NCBI RefSeq assembly: GCF_003385555.1
Contig: NZ_QOHR01000003.1
Span: forward strand, 1-64,000
From: Rhodosalinus sediminis
GTDB taxonomy: Bacteria; Pseudomonadota; Alphaproteobacteria; Rhodobacterales; Rhodobacteraceae
Direction of reading: 5' to 3'
Length of the DNA stretch: 64,000 nt
Shown: one piece after another, positions 1 through 8,691 of the stretch
How positions within the stretch are numbered: the stretch's first letter is position 1
Layout of the letters: the number at the start of each line of letters is the position of its first letter
Notes under the pieces: model-generated
What the model was told of the DNA's origin: nothing
Seen by the model: the letters and a program-made list of their open reading frames with translations, nothing else
The model's database searches: none
Position numbers and translations under genes: made by a program

Positions 1-188
1 GCCCGCTCCCCGTCCTGCGGCTCCGGAAGCGGCTCGCCGGGGCGGCCCCCGGCGCGCGGGTCGCGCTGCTCGCCGACGACCCGATGGCGGCGATCGACGT
101 GCCCCATTTCTGCGCCGAGGCCGGGCACACGCTCGAGGCGACGGAAGCGCAGAACGACCACACCCGCTTCACCGTGCGCAGGGGCTGA
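1..188 (+). CDS. TusA-like sulfurtransferase, C-terminal part (5' end outside window)
   Basis: Only the last 61 codons are present, read from base 3, ending with TGA at 186-188. The visible start reads PLPVLRLRKRL, which matches the conserved CPxPVLRxRKxL region of TusA/SirA/YeeD sulfur-carrier proteins; the two bases before it (GC) would fit the third base-pair of a Cys codon, but the Cys itself is cut off. The remainder (DDPMAAIDVPHFCAEAGHTL) fits the rest of this roughly 75-80-residue fold. The family relays persulfide sulfur for tRNA thiolation or sulfur oxidation. The specific partner cannot be judged without the upstream neighbour. Confidence 0.75.
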   Translation, partial: PLPVLRLRKRLAGAAPGARVALLADDPMAAIDVPHFCAEAGHTLEATEAQNDHTRFTVRRG

Positions 189-709
189 GGCCGGGCGGCG
201 CGGCCCGCGCATGAGGGGCAGAATTCAGGCGCGACCGGCGCGTGGGAGGGTCCGCGGGACGCGAGCCCCGGTCCGGGCCCCGGACGGTGGGGCGGCCCTG
301 CGCGGGGACTTGATCCCTACTCCGGGCCCGGACGGCGGCGCGCCCGGGGTGGCGCTGCGCGCGGCGAGGGCTCCGGCTTTTGCGGGGGCCTCCGCCGTCG
401 CCTCGTCCTGCGCGGGTGCCTCGGCCGGCAGTGCAGCCGCGGCCTGTGCTGGAGCCTCGCCCGGCGCCGGTGCTTCGGCCTGCACTGGAGCCTCGGCCTG
501 TGCGGGGTCTCCGCCTGTGCGGGGGCCGAGGTCTCGCGAAAACATCCCCTGACCGCCGACGCGGCGGCGGCGGCCCCCGGCCGCCGGTGTCCCGGCGCCC
601 GCGGGGCCGCGCACCGGACGGCGCCCAGCGCGGCGCCCCCCGCGCGGCGCCCATTGATTTCCCCGCGGCGCTGGGGCAGAGCGATCGCCGCGAACATGGG
701 AGGTCACCG
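189..709. repeat. Gene-poor gap with degenerate 18-bp tandem repeats
   Basis: This 521-bp gap between the TusA-like gene and trpA has no convincing gene. Bases about 400-530 hold degenerate 18-bp units built on GCCTGTGCTGGAGCCTCG, so both strands are open and encode hexapeptide repeats (CAGASA-like on plus, AQAEAP-like on minus). A minus-strand frame at 545-225 (106 codons) begins MFSRDLGP and is preceded by AGGGG, but it is pure Ala/Pro/Glu/Arg low complexity. Bases 270-340 hold two diverged copies of a TCCGGGCCCGGACGG motif. Confidence 0.55.
697..702 (+). promoter_or_regulatory. Shine-Dalgarno site fixing the trpA start
   Basis: GGGAGG lies 7 bp before the ATG at 710. It decides the start: the frame stays open back to about 380, but the extra upstream residues are Arg/Pro-rich and unlike any TrpA, whereas [11 protein letters not shown] is a typical TrpA N-terminus. 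Confidence 0.75.
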
Positions 710-1501
710 ATGAGCCGTATCGCCGCCACCTTCGAGAGGCTGCGCGCCGAGGGGCGCCGCGCCTTCGTCTCCTACGTGATGGCCGGCGACCCGGACGCGG
801 AGACCTCGCTCGAGATCGTCAAGGGCCTGCCCGGCGCGGGTGTGGACATCGTCGAGCTCGGCGTGCCCTTCACCGATCCGATGGCCGACGGCCCGACGAT
901 CCAGGAAGCGGGCCAGCGCGCCCTCGCCGGCGGGCAGACGCTGGAGGGCACGCTCGCGATGGTGCGCGCCTTCCGTGCGGGCGACGACACGACGCCGGTC
1001 GTGCTGATGGGCTACTACAACCCGATCTACAACCGGGGCGTGGACCGCTTCCTCGCCGACGCGCGGGAGGCGGGCGTCGACGGGCTGATCGTCGTGGACC
1101 TGCCGCCGGAGGAGGACACGGAACTCTGCCTGCCGGCGCTCGAGGCGGGGATCGACTTCATCCGCCTCGCCACGCCGACGACCGACGCGAAGCGCCTGCC
1201 CAGGGTGCTCGAGAACAGCTCGGGCTTCGTCTATTACGTCTCGGTCACCGGCATCACCGGCGCCGCGGCGGCCGAGGCCGGGGAGGTCGGCCCGGAGGTC
1301 GCGCGGATCAAGGCCTCGACCGAGCTGCCGGTGGTCGTGGGCTTCGGCATCCGCTCGCCCGAGGCGGCGGAGACGATCGCGGGCGTCGCCGACGGCTGCG
1401 TCGTGGGCAGCGCGATCGTGGCGCAGATCGCCGAGGGCAAGCCGGTGGCCGAGGTGCTCGACTACGTCGCCACGCTCGCCGCCGGGGCGCACCGGGCCTG
1501 A
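710..1501 (+). CDS. trpA: Tryptophan synthase alpha subunit
   Basis: TrpA (263 aa, normal length) cleaves indole-3-glycerol phosphate to indole and glyceraldehyde-3-phosphate and channels indole to TrpB. Visible signatures are the N-terminal [17 protein letters not shown] segment with its catalytic Glu and Asp, the loop [13 protein letters not shown], and the phosphate-binding end [13 protein letters not shown]. It is cytoplasmic and acts as an alpha2-beta2 complex. trpB lies 40 kb away on the other strand with trpF, so the trp genes are split here. No gene is tightly coupled on either side, which suggests its own promoter in the repeat-rich gap upstream. Confidence 0.97.
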   Translation: MSRIAATFERLRAEGRRAFVSYVMAGDPDAETSLEIVKGLPGAGVDIVELGVPFTDPMADGPTIQEAGQRALAGGQTLEGTLAMVRAFRAGDDTTPVVLMGYYNPIYNRGVDRFLADAREAGVDGLIVVDLPPEEDTELCLPALEAGIDFIRLATPTTDAKRLPRVLENSSGFVYYVSVTGITGAAAAEAGEVGPEVARIKASTELPVVVGFGIRSPEAAETIAGVADGCVVGSAIVAQIAEGKPVAEVLDYVATLAAGAHRA

Positions 1502-2003
1502 GGCCGGCGCCCCGGGACAGCGCGCGCACCGCTCGGCGGGTGTACGCCGTGGGCGGCCGCGCTTGGTGCGACCGGCGCGGGTCCACACGCAAGTTGCGGT
1601 CGCGGCGCAGCACGCTGTGTTTTCCGGCGCGGTCGGGCGTAGGGCTCCCCGGCGCAGCGCAGCGGCGCTTTCGCGCCTCTGGCGTATCCCCACCCGCGCG
1701 CCTTCAGCTGAAACATCCTTGCCCCTCTCCGGCGTGACTGTACTCGCGCGCCCCCAGCGCAGCGCAGCGCCGCTTTCGCGCCTCTGGCGTGTCTCCGGCT
1801 GAGCGCCTCCAGCGTAAACATCCCTGCCCGCCGCCAGCGTGACCCCTCTCGCCCGCCCACGGCGTGACTACATTTGTCCGCCTCCGGCGCCACCCCATTA
1901 GCTCGCCCCAACTTTCCCCCCTCTTACGCGACTCCGGCGCGACCCCACTTGCGCGCCTCCGGCGCGACGGGCGACAAGAGCGCGCGATGGGTAGGAGGAC
2001 GAC
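1502..2003. repeat. Repeat-rich gap with a 105-bp near-tandem duplication
   Basis: This 502-bp gap has no supported gene. From about 1652 to 1860 the sequence is a diverged tandem duplication with a constant 105-bp offset: CGCTTTCGCGCCTCTGGCGT at 1666 and 1771, AAACATCC at 1711 and 1816, and GCGTGAC at 1732 and 1837. Inside and after it, shorter units of the form GCGCCTCCGGCGYGAC recur up to 1972. Several frames stay open on both strands because stop codons are rare in such sequence. It ends just before the Shine-Dalgarno site of the next gene. Confidence 0.65.
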
Positions 2004-3416
2004 ATGGCGGAGGTGATCGGGGCGCTCGGGGAGATCGTGGGCGCGGCGCAGGTGCTGACCGGCGCGGAGGCGGCGGGTCACGCGCGCGACTGGACCGGCG
2101 CCTACGTCTGCGATCCGCTCTGCGTCGTGCGGCCCGCGACGACCGGGGAGGTGGCCGCGGTCCTGCGCCTCGCCAACGCGGCGGGCGTGCCGGTGGTCCC
2201 GCTCGCCGGCAACACGGGGCTCACGGGGGGCGGCGGCGCGGACGCGGCGATCCTCCTGTCGGTCGAGCGCATGCGGGCGATCCGCGCGATCCGCCCCGAG
2301 GCGCATGTCGCCGTCGTCGAGGCCGGCGTCGTCCTCGCCGATCTGCAGGCGGCGGCGGAGGCGCACGACCTCGCCTTTCCGCTGAGCTTCGGCGCGCAGG
2401 GCTCGGCGCGCGTGGGCGGGGCGCTCGCGACGAACGCGGGCGGGTCGAACGTGCTGCGCTACGGCAACGCCCGTGATCTGTGCCTCGGTCTCGAGGCGGT
2501 GCTGCCCACGGGCGAGGTCGTCGATCTGATGAGCGAGCTGCACAAGGACAACTCCGGCTACGACCTGCGCGACCTGCTGATCGGGGCCGAGGGGACGCTC
2601 GGCGTGATCACGGCGGCGGTGCTGACGCTCGTGCCGCGGCCGCGCGCCTACGCCACGGCGACGGTGGCGGTGGCGTCGGTGGAGGACGGGCTCGCCCTCC
2701 TGAACCGGCTGCAGCGGGAGACGGGCGGCGCGGTTGAGGCCTGCGAGCTCATGCCGGGGCGCTATCTCGACGCGCTCGCGGCGCATGATCCGGCGGTGCG
2801 GCCGCCCTTCGACGCGCGCCACGCGGTAAACCTGCTGATCGAGGTCGGCGCGACCGCGCCGCGCGACGCGACGCCCGGCCCGGACGGCGCGACGCCGGTG
2901 CAGGCGCAGCTCGAGGAGATCCTCGGCGATCTGTTCGAGGCGGGCGCGGTGCACGACGCCGTCGTGGCGCAGAGCGACGCGCAGCGCGCCGAGATGTGGG
3001 CGCGGCGCGAGCGCGCGGCGGAGGTGGTGCTCGCCCCCGGCCCGGTGGCGGTCAACGACCTCGCCGTGCCGCTCGACCGGGTGGGCGCCTTCCTCGCGCA
3101 GGCGGACGCGGCGGTGGCGGCGCGCGACGCCGGGGCGGTGCCGCTCGCCGTGGCGCACCTCGGCGACGGGAACGTGCACTACGCAGTGCGCCTCTCGCGC
3201 GACGACGCGGCGCTCAAGGAGGCGATCGTCGAGGCGGTCGAGGAGATCGTGCGCGAGATGCGCGGCAGCTTCTCGGCCGAGCACGGCATCGGGCGCGCGA
3301 AGCTCCCCTCGATGCGCCGGCGCAAGGACCCGGGCGCGCTCGCCGCGATGCGCGCGATCAAGGCCGCGCTGGACCCGGCCGGCGTGATGAACCCGGGCAA
3401 GGTGCTGCCCGACTGA
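2004..3416 (+). CDS. FAD-linked oxidase, D-2-hydroxyacid dehydrogenase type (GlcD/D2HGDH/DLD family)
   Basis: A 470-aa flavoprotein of the PCMH/vanillyl-alcohol-oxidase fold. The FAD-binding half (about residues 40-220) contains the pyrophosphate loop GNTGLTGGG. The C-terminal FAD-oxidase domain has HLGDGNVH at about 385 and EHGIG at about 426, the metal and substrate motifs of D-2-hydroxyglutarate and D-lactate dehydrogenases. It should oxidise a D-2-hydroxyacid to the 2-oxoacid and pass electrons to quinone or cytochrome. GGAGG lies 8 bp before the ATG. An L-lactate-dehydrogenase-like gene follows 123 bp downstream, suggesting use of both enantiomers. The exact substrate cannot be read from sequence. 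Confidence 0.9.
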   Translation: MAEVIGALGEIVGAAQVLTGAEAAGHARDWTGAYVCDPLCVVRPATTGEVAAVLRLANAAGVPVVPLAGNTGLTGGGGADAAILLSVERMRAIRAIRPEAHVAVVEAGVVLADLQAAAEAHDLAFPLSFGAQGSARVGGALATNAGGSNVLRYGNARDLCLGLEAVLPTGEVVDLMSELHKDNSGYDLRDLLIGAEGTLGVITAAVLTLVPRPRAYATATVAVASVEDGLALLNRLQRETGGAVEACELMPGRYLDALAAHDPAVRPPFDARHAVNLLIEVGATAPRDATPGPDGATPVQAQLEEILGDLFEAGAVHDAVVAQSDAQRAEMWARRERAAEVVLAPGPVAVNDLAVPLDRVGAFLAQADAAVAARDAGAVPLAVAHLGDGNVHYAVRLSRDDAALKEAIVEAVEEIVREMRGSFSAEHGIGRAKLPSMRRRKDPGALAAMRAIKAALDPAGVMNPGKVLPD

Positions 3417-3484
3417 GGGTCCGCGCCTCCGGGTGTCCGCCCGGCCCGCCCCCGCCGCGCGGCGATGCGCCCCGCCCATCGCGC

Positions 3485-3512
3485 TTGCCTCGCCCCGGGG
3501 GCGTTGCTAAGC
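3485..3512 (+). promoter_or_regulatory. Candidate sigma-70-type promoter before the FMN dehydrogenase
   Basis: TTGCCT (3485-3490) and CTAAGC (3507-3512) are separated by 16 bp, 27 bp before the ATG. The same TTGxCA/CTA-type spacing recurs before other genes in this window (7973, 40615). It is inferred from pattern only. Confidence 0.4.
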
Positions 3513-3539
3513 GCGGAAGGAGCAGGGGGAGGAACCCGC

Positions 3540-4709
3540 ATGCCCGCCGTCACCGACATCAAGGATCTGCGCCGGATGCACCGCCGACGGGTGCCGCGGA
3601 TGTTCTACGACTACGCCGACTCCGGCAGCTGGACCGAGCAGACCTACCGCGAGAACACCGAGGACTTCCGCGAGATCCGCCTGCGCCAGCGCGTCGCCGT
3701 GGACATGCGCGACCGCTCCACCGCGACGACGCTCGTGGGCGAGGAGGTGGCGATGCCCGTGGCGCTCGCGCCCGTCGGGCTGACGGGGATGCAGAGCGCC
3801 GACGGCGAGATCAAGGCCGCCCGCGCGGCGGAGCGCTTCGGCGTGCCCTTCACCCTGTCCACCATGTCGATCTGCTCGATCGAGGACGTGGCGGCGCATA
3901 CCGAGCGCCCCTTCTGGTTCCAGCTCTATACCATGAAGGACGAGGACTACGTCCGCCGCCTGATCCAGCGGGCGAAAGCGGCGGGCTGCTCGACGCTCGT
4001 CATCACGCTCGACCTGCAGATCCTCGGCCAGCGGCACAAGGACCTGAAGAACGGCCTCTCCGCGCCGCCCAAGCTCACGCCCGCGACACTCCTGAACCTC
4101 GCCACGAAATGGGGCTGGGGGATCGAGATGCTCTCGACCCGGCGCCGGCAGTTCGGCAACATCATCGGCCACGTCGAGGGCGTCTCGGACCCCGCCTCGC
4201 TCATGTCGTGGACGAACGAACAGTTCGACCCGGCGCTCGACTGGGGAAAGATCAAGGCGATCCGCGACCAGTGGGACGGGCCGGTGATCCTCAAGGGCAT
4301 CCTCGACCCGGAGGACGCCAAGGCCGCGCTGAACGTGGGCGCGGACGCGATCGTGGTCTCCAACCACGGCGGCCGCCAGCTCGACGGCGCGCTCTCGTCG
4401 ATCCGCGCGCTGCCCGCGATCCTCGACGCGGTGGGCGACCGGATCGAGGTGCATGTCGACAGCGGCGTGCGCTCGGGGCAGGACATCCTGAAGGCCGTCG
4501 CGCTCGGCGCGAAGGGCGTCTGGGTCGGCCGGGCCTGGGTCTACGGGCTCGGCGCGATGGGACAGGCCGGGGTGACGAAGGCGCTCGAGATCCTGCACAA
4601 GGAGCTCGACACCTCGATGGCGCTCTGCGGGCGCCGCCGGGTCGAGGAGCTCGACCGCGACGTGCTGCTCGTGCCGCGCGACTTCGAGGGCGTCTGGCAG
4701 ACGGGCTGA
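3540..4709 (+). CDS. lldD: FMN-dependent alpha-hydroxy-acid dehydrogenase, L-lactate dehydrogenase type
   Basis: A 389-aa TIM-barrel flavoprotein of the glycolate oxidase/L-lactate dehydrogenase family. The N-terminal FYDYADSGS segment (about residues 22-30), the FMN-phosphate Lys in ILKGIL (about 252), and the catalytic His276 within SNHGGRQLDG are all present, followed by HVDSGVRSGQD. It should oxidise L-lactate, or a related L-2-hydroxyacid, at the inner membrane with electrons going to quinone or cytochrome. GGGAGG lies 9 bp before the ATG. The family also contains mandelate and glycolate enzymes, so the substrate is a family-level inference. Confidence 0.9.
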   Translation: MPAVTDIKDLRRMHRRRVPRMFYDYADSGSWTEQTYRENTEDFREIRLRQRVAVDMRDRSTATTLVGEEVAMPVALAPVGLTGMQSADGEIKAARAAERFGVPFTLSTMSICSIEDVAAHTERPFWFQLYTMKDEDYVRRLIQRAKAAGCSTLVITLDLQILGQRHKDLKNGLSAPPKLTPATLLNLATKWGWGIEMLSTRRRQFGNIIGHVEGVSDPASLMSWTNEQFDPALDWGKIKAIRDQWDGPVILKGILDPEDAKAALNVGADAIVVSNHGGRQLDGALSSIRALPAILDAVGDRIEVHVDSGVRSGQDILKAVALGAKGVWVGRAWVYGLGAMGQAGVTKALEILHKELDTSMALCGRRRVEELDRDVLLVPRDFEGVWQTG

Positions 4710-4723
4710 GACGGCGCCCGGGT

Positions 4724-4797
4724 GCAGGGGGGCGCTGCCCCCCGTCGCGCGCGGGGCGCGCGCGACTCCCCCCGGGATATTTCCGCCAAGAAGAAGA
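4724..4797 (+). repeat. Composite 3'-end element, copy A
   Basis: Directly after lldD comes a GGGGGG-CGCTG-CCCCCC hairpin (4727-4743), a GC-rich inverted repeat (GCGCGCG...CGCGCGC), then CCCCCCGGGATATTT and CGCCAAGAAGAAG. The same order of parts recurs at 37360-37431 and, inverted, at 33929-34003, always on the 3' side of a gene. It probably acts in transcript 3'-end formation. Confidence 0.6.
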
Positions 4798-4907
4798 CCC
4801 GCGCCGCGGCGGCGCGCGGCCCGGCCCGATGCGCGACGGCGCAAGTGTGCGAGGCTTTGCGCCTGCCCGCGGGAGTGCTACGTCTGCGCGCGGGAGGAGA
4901 CATCGCC

Positions 4908-6824
4908 ATGGCCCAGCGCGCCGATCGCACGCAGGCCCTGATGACCGCCGGGCTGAACCTCATTCAGCAGGCGCTGTCGATCTACGACAGCGACCTGCGC
5001 CTCGCGGCGTGCAACCGCCGCTTTCAGGAGATGTTCGACCTGCCCGGGGATCTCGTGGCGCCCGGCGCGCGCTTCGAGGACACGATCCGGTTTCTCGTGC
5101 GCCGGGGCGAATACGGCGCGGTCGCCGACGAGGAGGAGGCGGTGCGCGCGCGGGTCGAGGTCGCGCGGCGCTTTCAGCCGCATTACATGGAGCGCACCCG
5201 CGCCAACGGGCGCACCATCAGCGTCGAGGGCACGCCGCTGCCCGAGGGCGGCTGGGTCTCGGTCTACACCGACATCACGCCGACGAAGCAGCACGAGGCG
5301 CTGTTGCGCGCGCGCTCGGAGGAGCTGTCGGATCAGCTGATCGCCCATGCCGAGGAGCTCGCCGCGGCCAACCGCGAGCTCGCCGCCACCAACGCGGCGC
5401 TGGAGGAGGCCTCGCGCGAGCTCGCCGCGATCGAGGCGCGCACGCGCCTGACCGCCGAGATGATGCCGGCGCATATCGCGCATGTGGACGAGGAGCGCCG
5501 TTACACCTATTCGAACCGGCGGCTGAGCTCGGTCATGCCGGGCCGCCCGCGCGAGATCGTGGGCCGGCCGATCGCCGAGACGCTCGGGCGCGCGGCCTAT
5601 GCGCGGATCGCGCCGCATCTCGACGCGGCCTTCGCCGGGCGCGAGAGCGTCTTCGAGTTCACCGACGAGATCAGCGCGCGGCGCATCCGCGTGGCCTTCA
5701 CCCCCGACCGGCGCGAGAGCGGGATCGAGGGGGTCTACATCCTTTCGATGGACGTCACCGAGGAGGCGCAGGCCCGCGCCGCGCTGCAGCAGACGCGGCG
5801 GCGCGAGATGGCGGCGCAGCTGACCTCGGGCCTCGCGCATGATTTCTCGAACCTTTTGACCATCGTGCTCGGCAGCCAGGCGCGGCTCGCCGAGATGACG
5901 CTGCCGGCGGAGGCGCGCCCGCACATCGACGCCACGCTCGCCGCGGCGCGGCGCGGCGGGACGCTGCTGGAGCGGCTGTCGCAGCTCACGGGGGCGCGCG
6001 ACTGGCGCCCGGAGCCCTGCGCGACGGAGGATTTCCTCGCCGATCTGGACGTTCTGGCCCGCGCGGCGCTGCCCGGGGGCGTGACGCTGACGATCCGCAA
6101 CGCGCTGCCGGGCGAGCGGCTGATGCTGGACCCGGGGCTCCTGCAGGACGCGCTCCTGAACCTCATCCTGAACGCGCGCGACGCCTGCGGGCCCGAGGGG
6201 CGGATCGGCGTCACGCTCTCGGCGCTGCAGGGCACCTGGGCGGAGTTCGCGGTCACCGACACGGGTCCCGGCTTTTCCGACGCGGCGCTGCATCGCGGGT
6301 TCGAGCCCTTCTACACCACGAAGGGGGCGGAGGGCTCGGGCCTCGGGCTCGCCATGGTCTACGACATGGCCAAGCTCGCCGGGGGGCGCGTGGTGCTGGG
6401 CAACACCTTCTCGGGCGCGCGGGTCGCGCTGCGCCTGCCGCTCCGCACCGCGCCGGCGGAGGCGGCCGGGCGGCTGGTGCTGCTGGTGGAGGACAGCGCG
6501 GAGGTCCGCGCGACGATCCGCGACATGCTGACCGAACTCGGCCACGCCGTGGCCGAGGCGGCGAGCGCAGCGGAGGCGCGCACGCTCCTCGAGACGCTGC
6601 CGGAGATCGGCGCGGTGCTCACCGATCTCACGCTCGAGGGGGAGGAGACGGGCCTCGACCTCGCGGAATCGCTCGGGCCGGGGGGGCCGCCGGTCTGGAT
6701 CATGACGGCGCTGCCGGCCGACGACCCGCGCCACCGGGCGGCGCGCGCGCGCTGGCCGGTGCTCGCCAAGCCGTTCTCGGCCGCGCATCTGGCGCAGACG
6801 CTCGACGCGGGGCGCGCGGCATGA
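4908..6824 (+). CDS. PAS-domain hybrid histidine kinase with C-terminal receiver
   Basis: A 638-aa soluble sensor kinase without membrane segments. Order of parts: a PAS_7/PAS_12-type domain (about 20-125, IYDSDLRLAACNRRFQEMFDLP), an Ala/Glu-rich coiled coil (about 128-180), a second PAS domain (about 182-290), HisKA with the phospho-acceptor His311 in GLAHDFSN, HATPase_c with DTGPGFS and GSGLGLAM, and a receiver (522-638) with phospho-Asp573 and Lys621. GGAGG precedes the ATG; the frame is open further upstream, but that part runs through repeat element A. It overlaps its response regulator by 4 bp. It probably senses a cytoplasmic signal; the neighbouring hydroxyacid dehydrogenases suggest an organic acid, but this is inference. 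Confidence 0.9.
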   Translation: MAQRADRTQALMTAGLNLIQQALSIYDSDLRLAACNRRFQEMFDLPGDLVAPGARFEDTIRFLVRRGEYGAVADEEEAVRARVEVARRFQPHYMERTRANGRTISVEGTPLPEGGWVSVYTDITPTKQHEALLRARSEELSDQLIAHAEELAAANRELAATNAALEEASRELAAIEARTRLTAEMMPAHIAHVDEERRYTYSNRRLSSVMPGRPREIVGRPIAETLGRAAYARIAPHLDAAFAGRESVFEFTDEISARRIRVAFTPDRRESGIEGVYILSMDVTEEAQARAALQQTRRREMAAQLTSGLAHDFSNLLTIVLGSQARLAEMTLPAEARPHIDATLAAARRGGTLLERLSQLTGARDWRPEPCATEDFLADLDVLARAALPGGVTLTIRNALPGERLMLDPGLLQDALLNLILNARDACGPEGRIGVTLSALQGTWAEFAVTDTGPGFSDAALHRGFEPFYTTKGAEGSGLGLAMVYDMAKLAGGRVVLGNTFSGARVALRLPLRTAPAEAAGRLVLLVEDSAEVRATIRDMLTELGHAVAEAASAAEARTLLETLPEIGAVLTDLTLEGEETGLDLAESLGPGGPPVWIMTALPADDPRHRAARARWPVLAKPFSAAHLAQTLDAGRAA

Positions 6825-7522
6825 GCGCGCCGCTGGTCACCATCCTCGACGACGAGCCGGCGGTGCGCGACATGCTCGGCGCCGCGCTGGAGGAGGCGGG
6901 CTTCCGCACCATGGGCTTCGCGCGGGCGCGGGAGTTCGAGGCGGCGCTGCGCTCGGCGGCGCCGGACGTCTGCCTCGTGGATCTCGGGCTGCCGGACCGC
7001 GACGGGCTGAGCCTCGTGCATCGCCTCGCGCTCGAGAGCGGAGCGGCGGTGATCATCGTCTCGGGCCGGGGGCAGGTGCAGGACCGGGTGACGGGGCTCG
7101 ACCTCGGGGCGGACGACTACATCGTGAAGCCCTTCGAGCCCGCCGAGGTCGTCGCCCGCGTGCGCGCCCGGCTGCGCCGGCACACTGGCCCCGAGGCGGG
7201 CGGCGAGACGGCGCGCTTCGCCGGCTGGACCGCGCATTTCGACCGCTACACGCTGGAGGACGCCGAGGGCGCCGAGACGCCCTTCAGCCACGCCGAGGGC
7301 GAGGTGCTGCGCCTCTTCCTCGAAAGCCCGCGGCGGCTGATGTCGCGGGCGCAGATCCAAGAGGCGCTCGGCGGCGCGGCGGGCGAGAGCTTCGACCGGG
7401 CGATCGACGTGCGCGTCTCGCGGCTGCGCACCAAACTGCGCGAGGACCCGAAGGCCCCGCGGCTGATCAAGACGATCTACGGGGCGGGCTACATCTTTCT
7501 CGGCGACGTCGAGTGGAGCTGA
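6821..7522 (+). CDS. OmpR/PhoB-family response regulator
   Basis: A 233-aa DNA-binding regulator. The receiver (about 1-120) has the acidic pair D10/D11, phospho-Asp54 in CLVDLGLPD and the switch Lys in YIVKPFEP; the C-terminal winged helix (about 130-230) ends RLIKTIYGAGYIFLG, typical of OmpR-family effector domains. The ATGA overlap with the upstream hybrid kinase shows the two form one translational unit, so this is the likely output, with the kinase's own receiver as an intermediate or brake. The stop lies only 12 bp from the convergent PRC-barrel gene. Confidence 0.93.
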   Translation: MSAPLVTILDDEPAVRDMLGAALEEAGFRTMGFARAREFEAALRSAAPDVCLVDLGLPDRDGLSLVHRLALESGAAVIIVSGRGQVQDRVTGLDLGADDYIVKPFEPAEVVARVRARLRRHTGPEAGGETARFAGWTAHFDRYTLEDAEGAETPFSHAEGEVLRLFLESPRRLMSRAQIQEALGGAAGESFDRAIDVRVSRLRTKLREDPKAPRLIKTIYGAGYIFLGDVEWS

Positions 7523-7534
7523 GCGGGGCGCGGC

Positions 7535-7903
7535 TCACTCGTCCCACGGCGCGAGGTTCTGGAGCTGCGTCTCGGTCATCTTGGTGACGTAGTGCGACTC
7601 GTCCCAGGTGAGCGAGGAGACCGGCACCTGCACGTCCCGGTCGAAGATGCCGAGGAAGCCGTCGATGGCCAGCACGTAGCCCGCCGGTCGGCCCTGCGCG
7701 TCGATCAGCGTCTCCTCGACGGTGCCGACCACCGCGCCGTCGGGGGTCTGCACCTCTGTCCCGGCGACGGCCTGCAGGAAGGCGGAATCGCGGCTCTCGA
7801 CCGTGCCGGTGCGTCCCTCGGCGAGCGCGTCGTCCTGCGCGAGGGCGGGCGTGGAGGCGGCGCAGAGGGCGGCGGCGACGGCGAGCAGGGCGCGGCGGGG
7901 CAT
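7535..7903 (-). CDS. Secreted PRC-barrel domain protein
   Basis: A 122-aa protein with a clear Sec signal peptide (cleavage after AALCAASTPALA, about residue 22) and one PRC-barrel domain (about 45-110: GTEVQTPDGAVVGTVEETLIDAQG, then VLAIDGFLGIFDRDVQVPVSSL). Periplasmic PRC-barrel proteins are common in Rhodobacterales and are of unknown function. The gene stands alone, convergent with the response regulator and divergent from the histidine phosphatase. No catalytic residues are recognisable. Confidence 0.8.
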   Translation of the reverse strand: MPRRALLAVAAALCAASTPALAQDDALAEGRTGTVESRDSAFLQAVAGTEVQTPDGAVVGTVEETLIDAQGRPAGYVLAIDGFLGIFDRDVQVPVSSLTWDESHYVTKMTETQLQNLAPWDE

Positions 7904-7972
7904 GGGTTTCTCCTCGGGCGGTGACAGGGGATCAACGCCGCGCGGCGCGGCGGCGTTCCCGGGGAAACCGGT

Positions 7973-8000
7973 TTGGCAAGCGCGGGGAAATCGCCTAACC
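7973..8000 (+). promoter_or_regulatory. Candidate sigma-70-type promoter before the histidine phosphatase
   Basis: TTGGCA (7973-7978) and CTAACC (7995-8000) are spaced by 16 bp and lie 26 bp before the start codon, with AAAGGAGA between. This is a pattern match only. Confidence 0.4.
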
Positions 8001-8025
8001 GCGGGGCGGAAAGGAGATCCGCGAC

Positions 8026-8679
8026 ATGGGCGAGATCGTTCTCATCCGCCACGGACAGGCGAATTCGGCGGCCCGCGACGAGGCGAGCTACGACCGGCTC
8101 TCGGCGCTCGGGCACCGGCAGGCGGCCTGGCTCGGCGCGCACATGGCGGAAGCGGGCGAGCGCTACGACCGCGTGCTGATGGGCGCGCTGCGCCGCCACC
8201 GGGAGACGGCCGAGGGCCTCGGGGCGCTCGGCCCCGCGCCGGAGGTCGATCCGCGCCTCGACGAGCTGGATTACTTCAACCTCGGCAAGGCGCTGCGCGA
8301 CATGCGCGGCGTGCCGCTGCCCGCCCGCGAGGAGGAGTTCGCGGCCCATCTCTCGCGCCTGCTCGCCGCCTGGCGCGACGCCGAGATCATGGGGCAGGAG
8401 ACCTTCTCGGATTTCGAGATGCGGGTGACGGACGTGCTGCACGAGGCGGCCGAGCCGGGGCGCCGCGTGCTCTGCGTGACCTCGGGCGGCGTGATCGCGA
8501 TGATGGTGCGCGCGCTTCTGGGGCTCGACACCGAGGGGCTCGCGCGGATCATGCTGCCGATCTTCAACAGTTCCGTGCACCGGCTCCTGGTCACGGATCA
8601 CGGCACGATCCTCGCGGGGTTCAACGCCGTGCCGCATCTGGACCGGCCCGACCGGGCGCACGCGCGCACGCACTACTGA
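8026..8679 (+). CDS. Histidine phosphatase family protein
   Basis: A 217-aa member of the phosphoglycerate mutase-like superfamily. The catalytic motif LIRHGQ sits at residues 6-11, and the second histidine is probably the His in CVTSGGVIAMM-type context replaced here by a GG motif, so the second catalytic position should be checked. It is cytoplasmic and acts on a phosphomonoester of unknown identity. AAGGAG precedes the ATG. The saccharopine-dehydrogenase-like pair starts 12 bp downstream on the same strand, so all three are probably co-transcribed. Confidence 0.85.
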   Translation: MGEIVLIRHGQANSAARDEASYDRLSALGHRQAAWLGAHMAEAGERYDRVLMGALRRHRETAEGLGALGPAPEVDPRLDELDYFNLGKALRDMRGVPLPAREEEFAAHLSRLLAAWRDAEIMGQETFSDFEMRVTDVLHEAAEPGRRVLCVTSGGVIAMMVRALLGLDTEGLARIMLPIFNSSVHRLLVTDHGTILAGFNAVPHLDRPDRAHARTHY

Positions 8680-8691
8680 GAGGGAGGGGGC

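Noticed and set aside
380-709. N-terminal extension of the trpA frame
   Set aside because: The extra 110 codons are Pro/Arg-rich repeat sequence; a clear Shine-Dalgarno site lies just before the internal ATG at 710.
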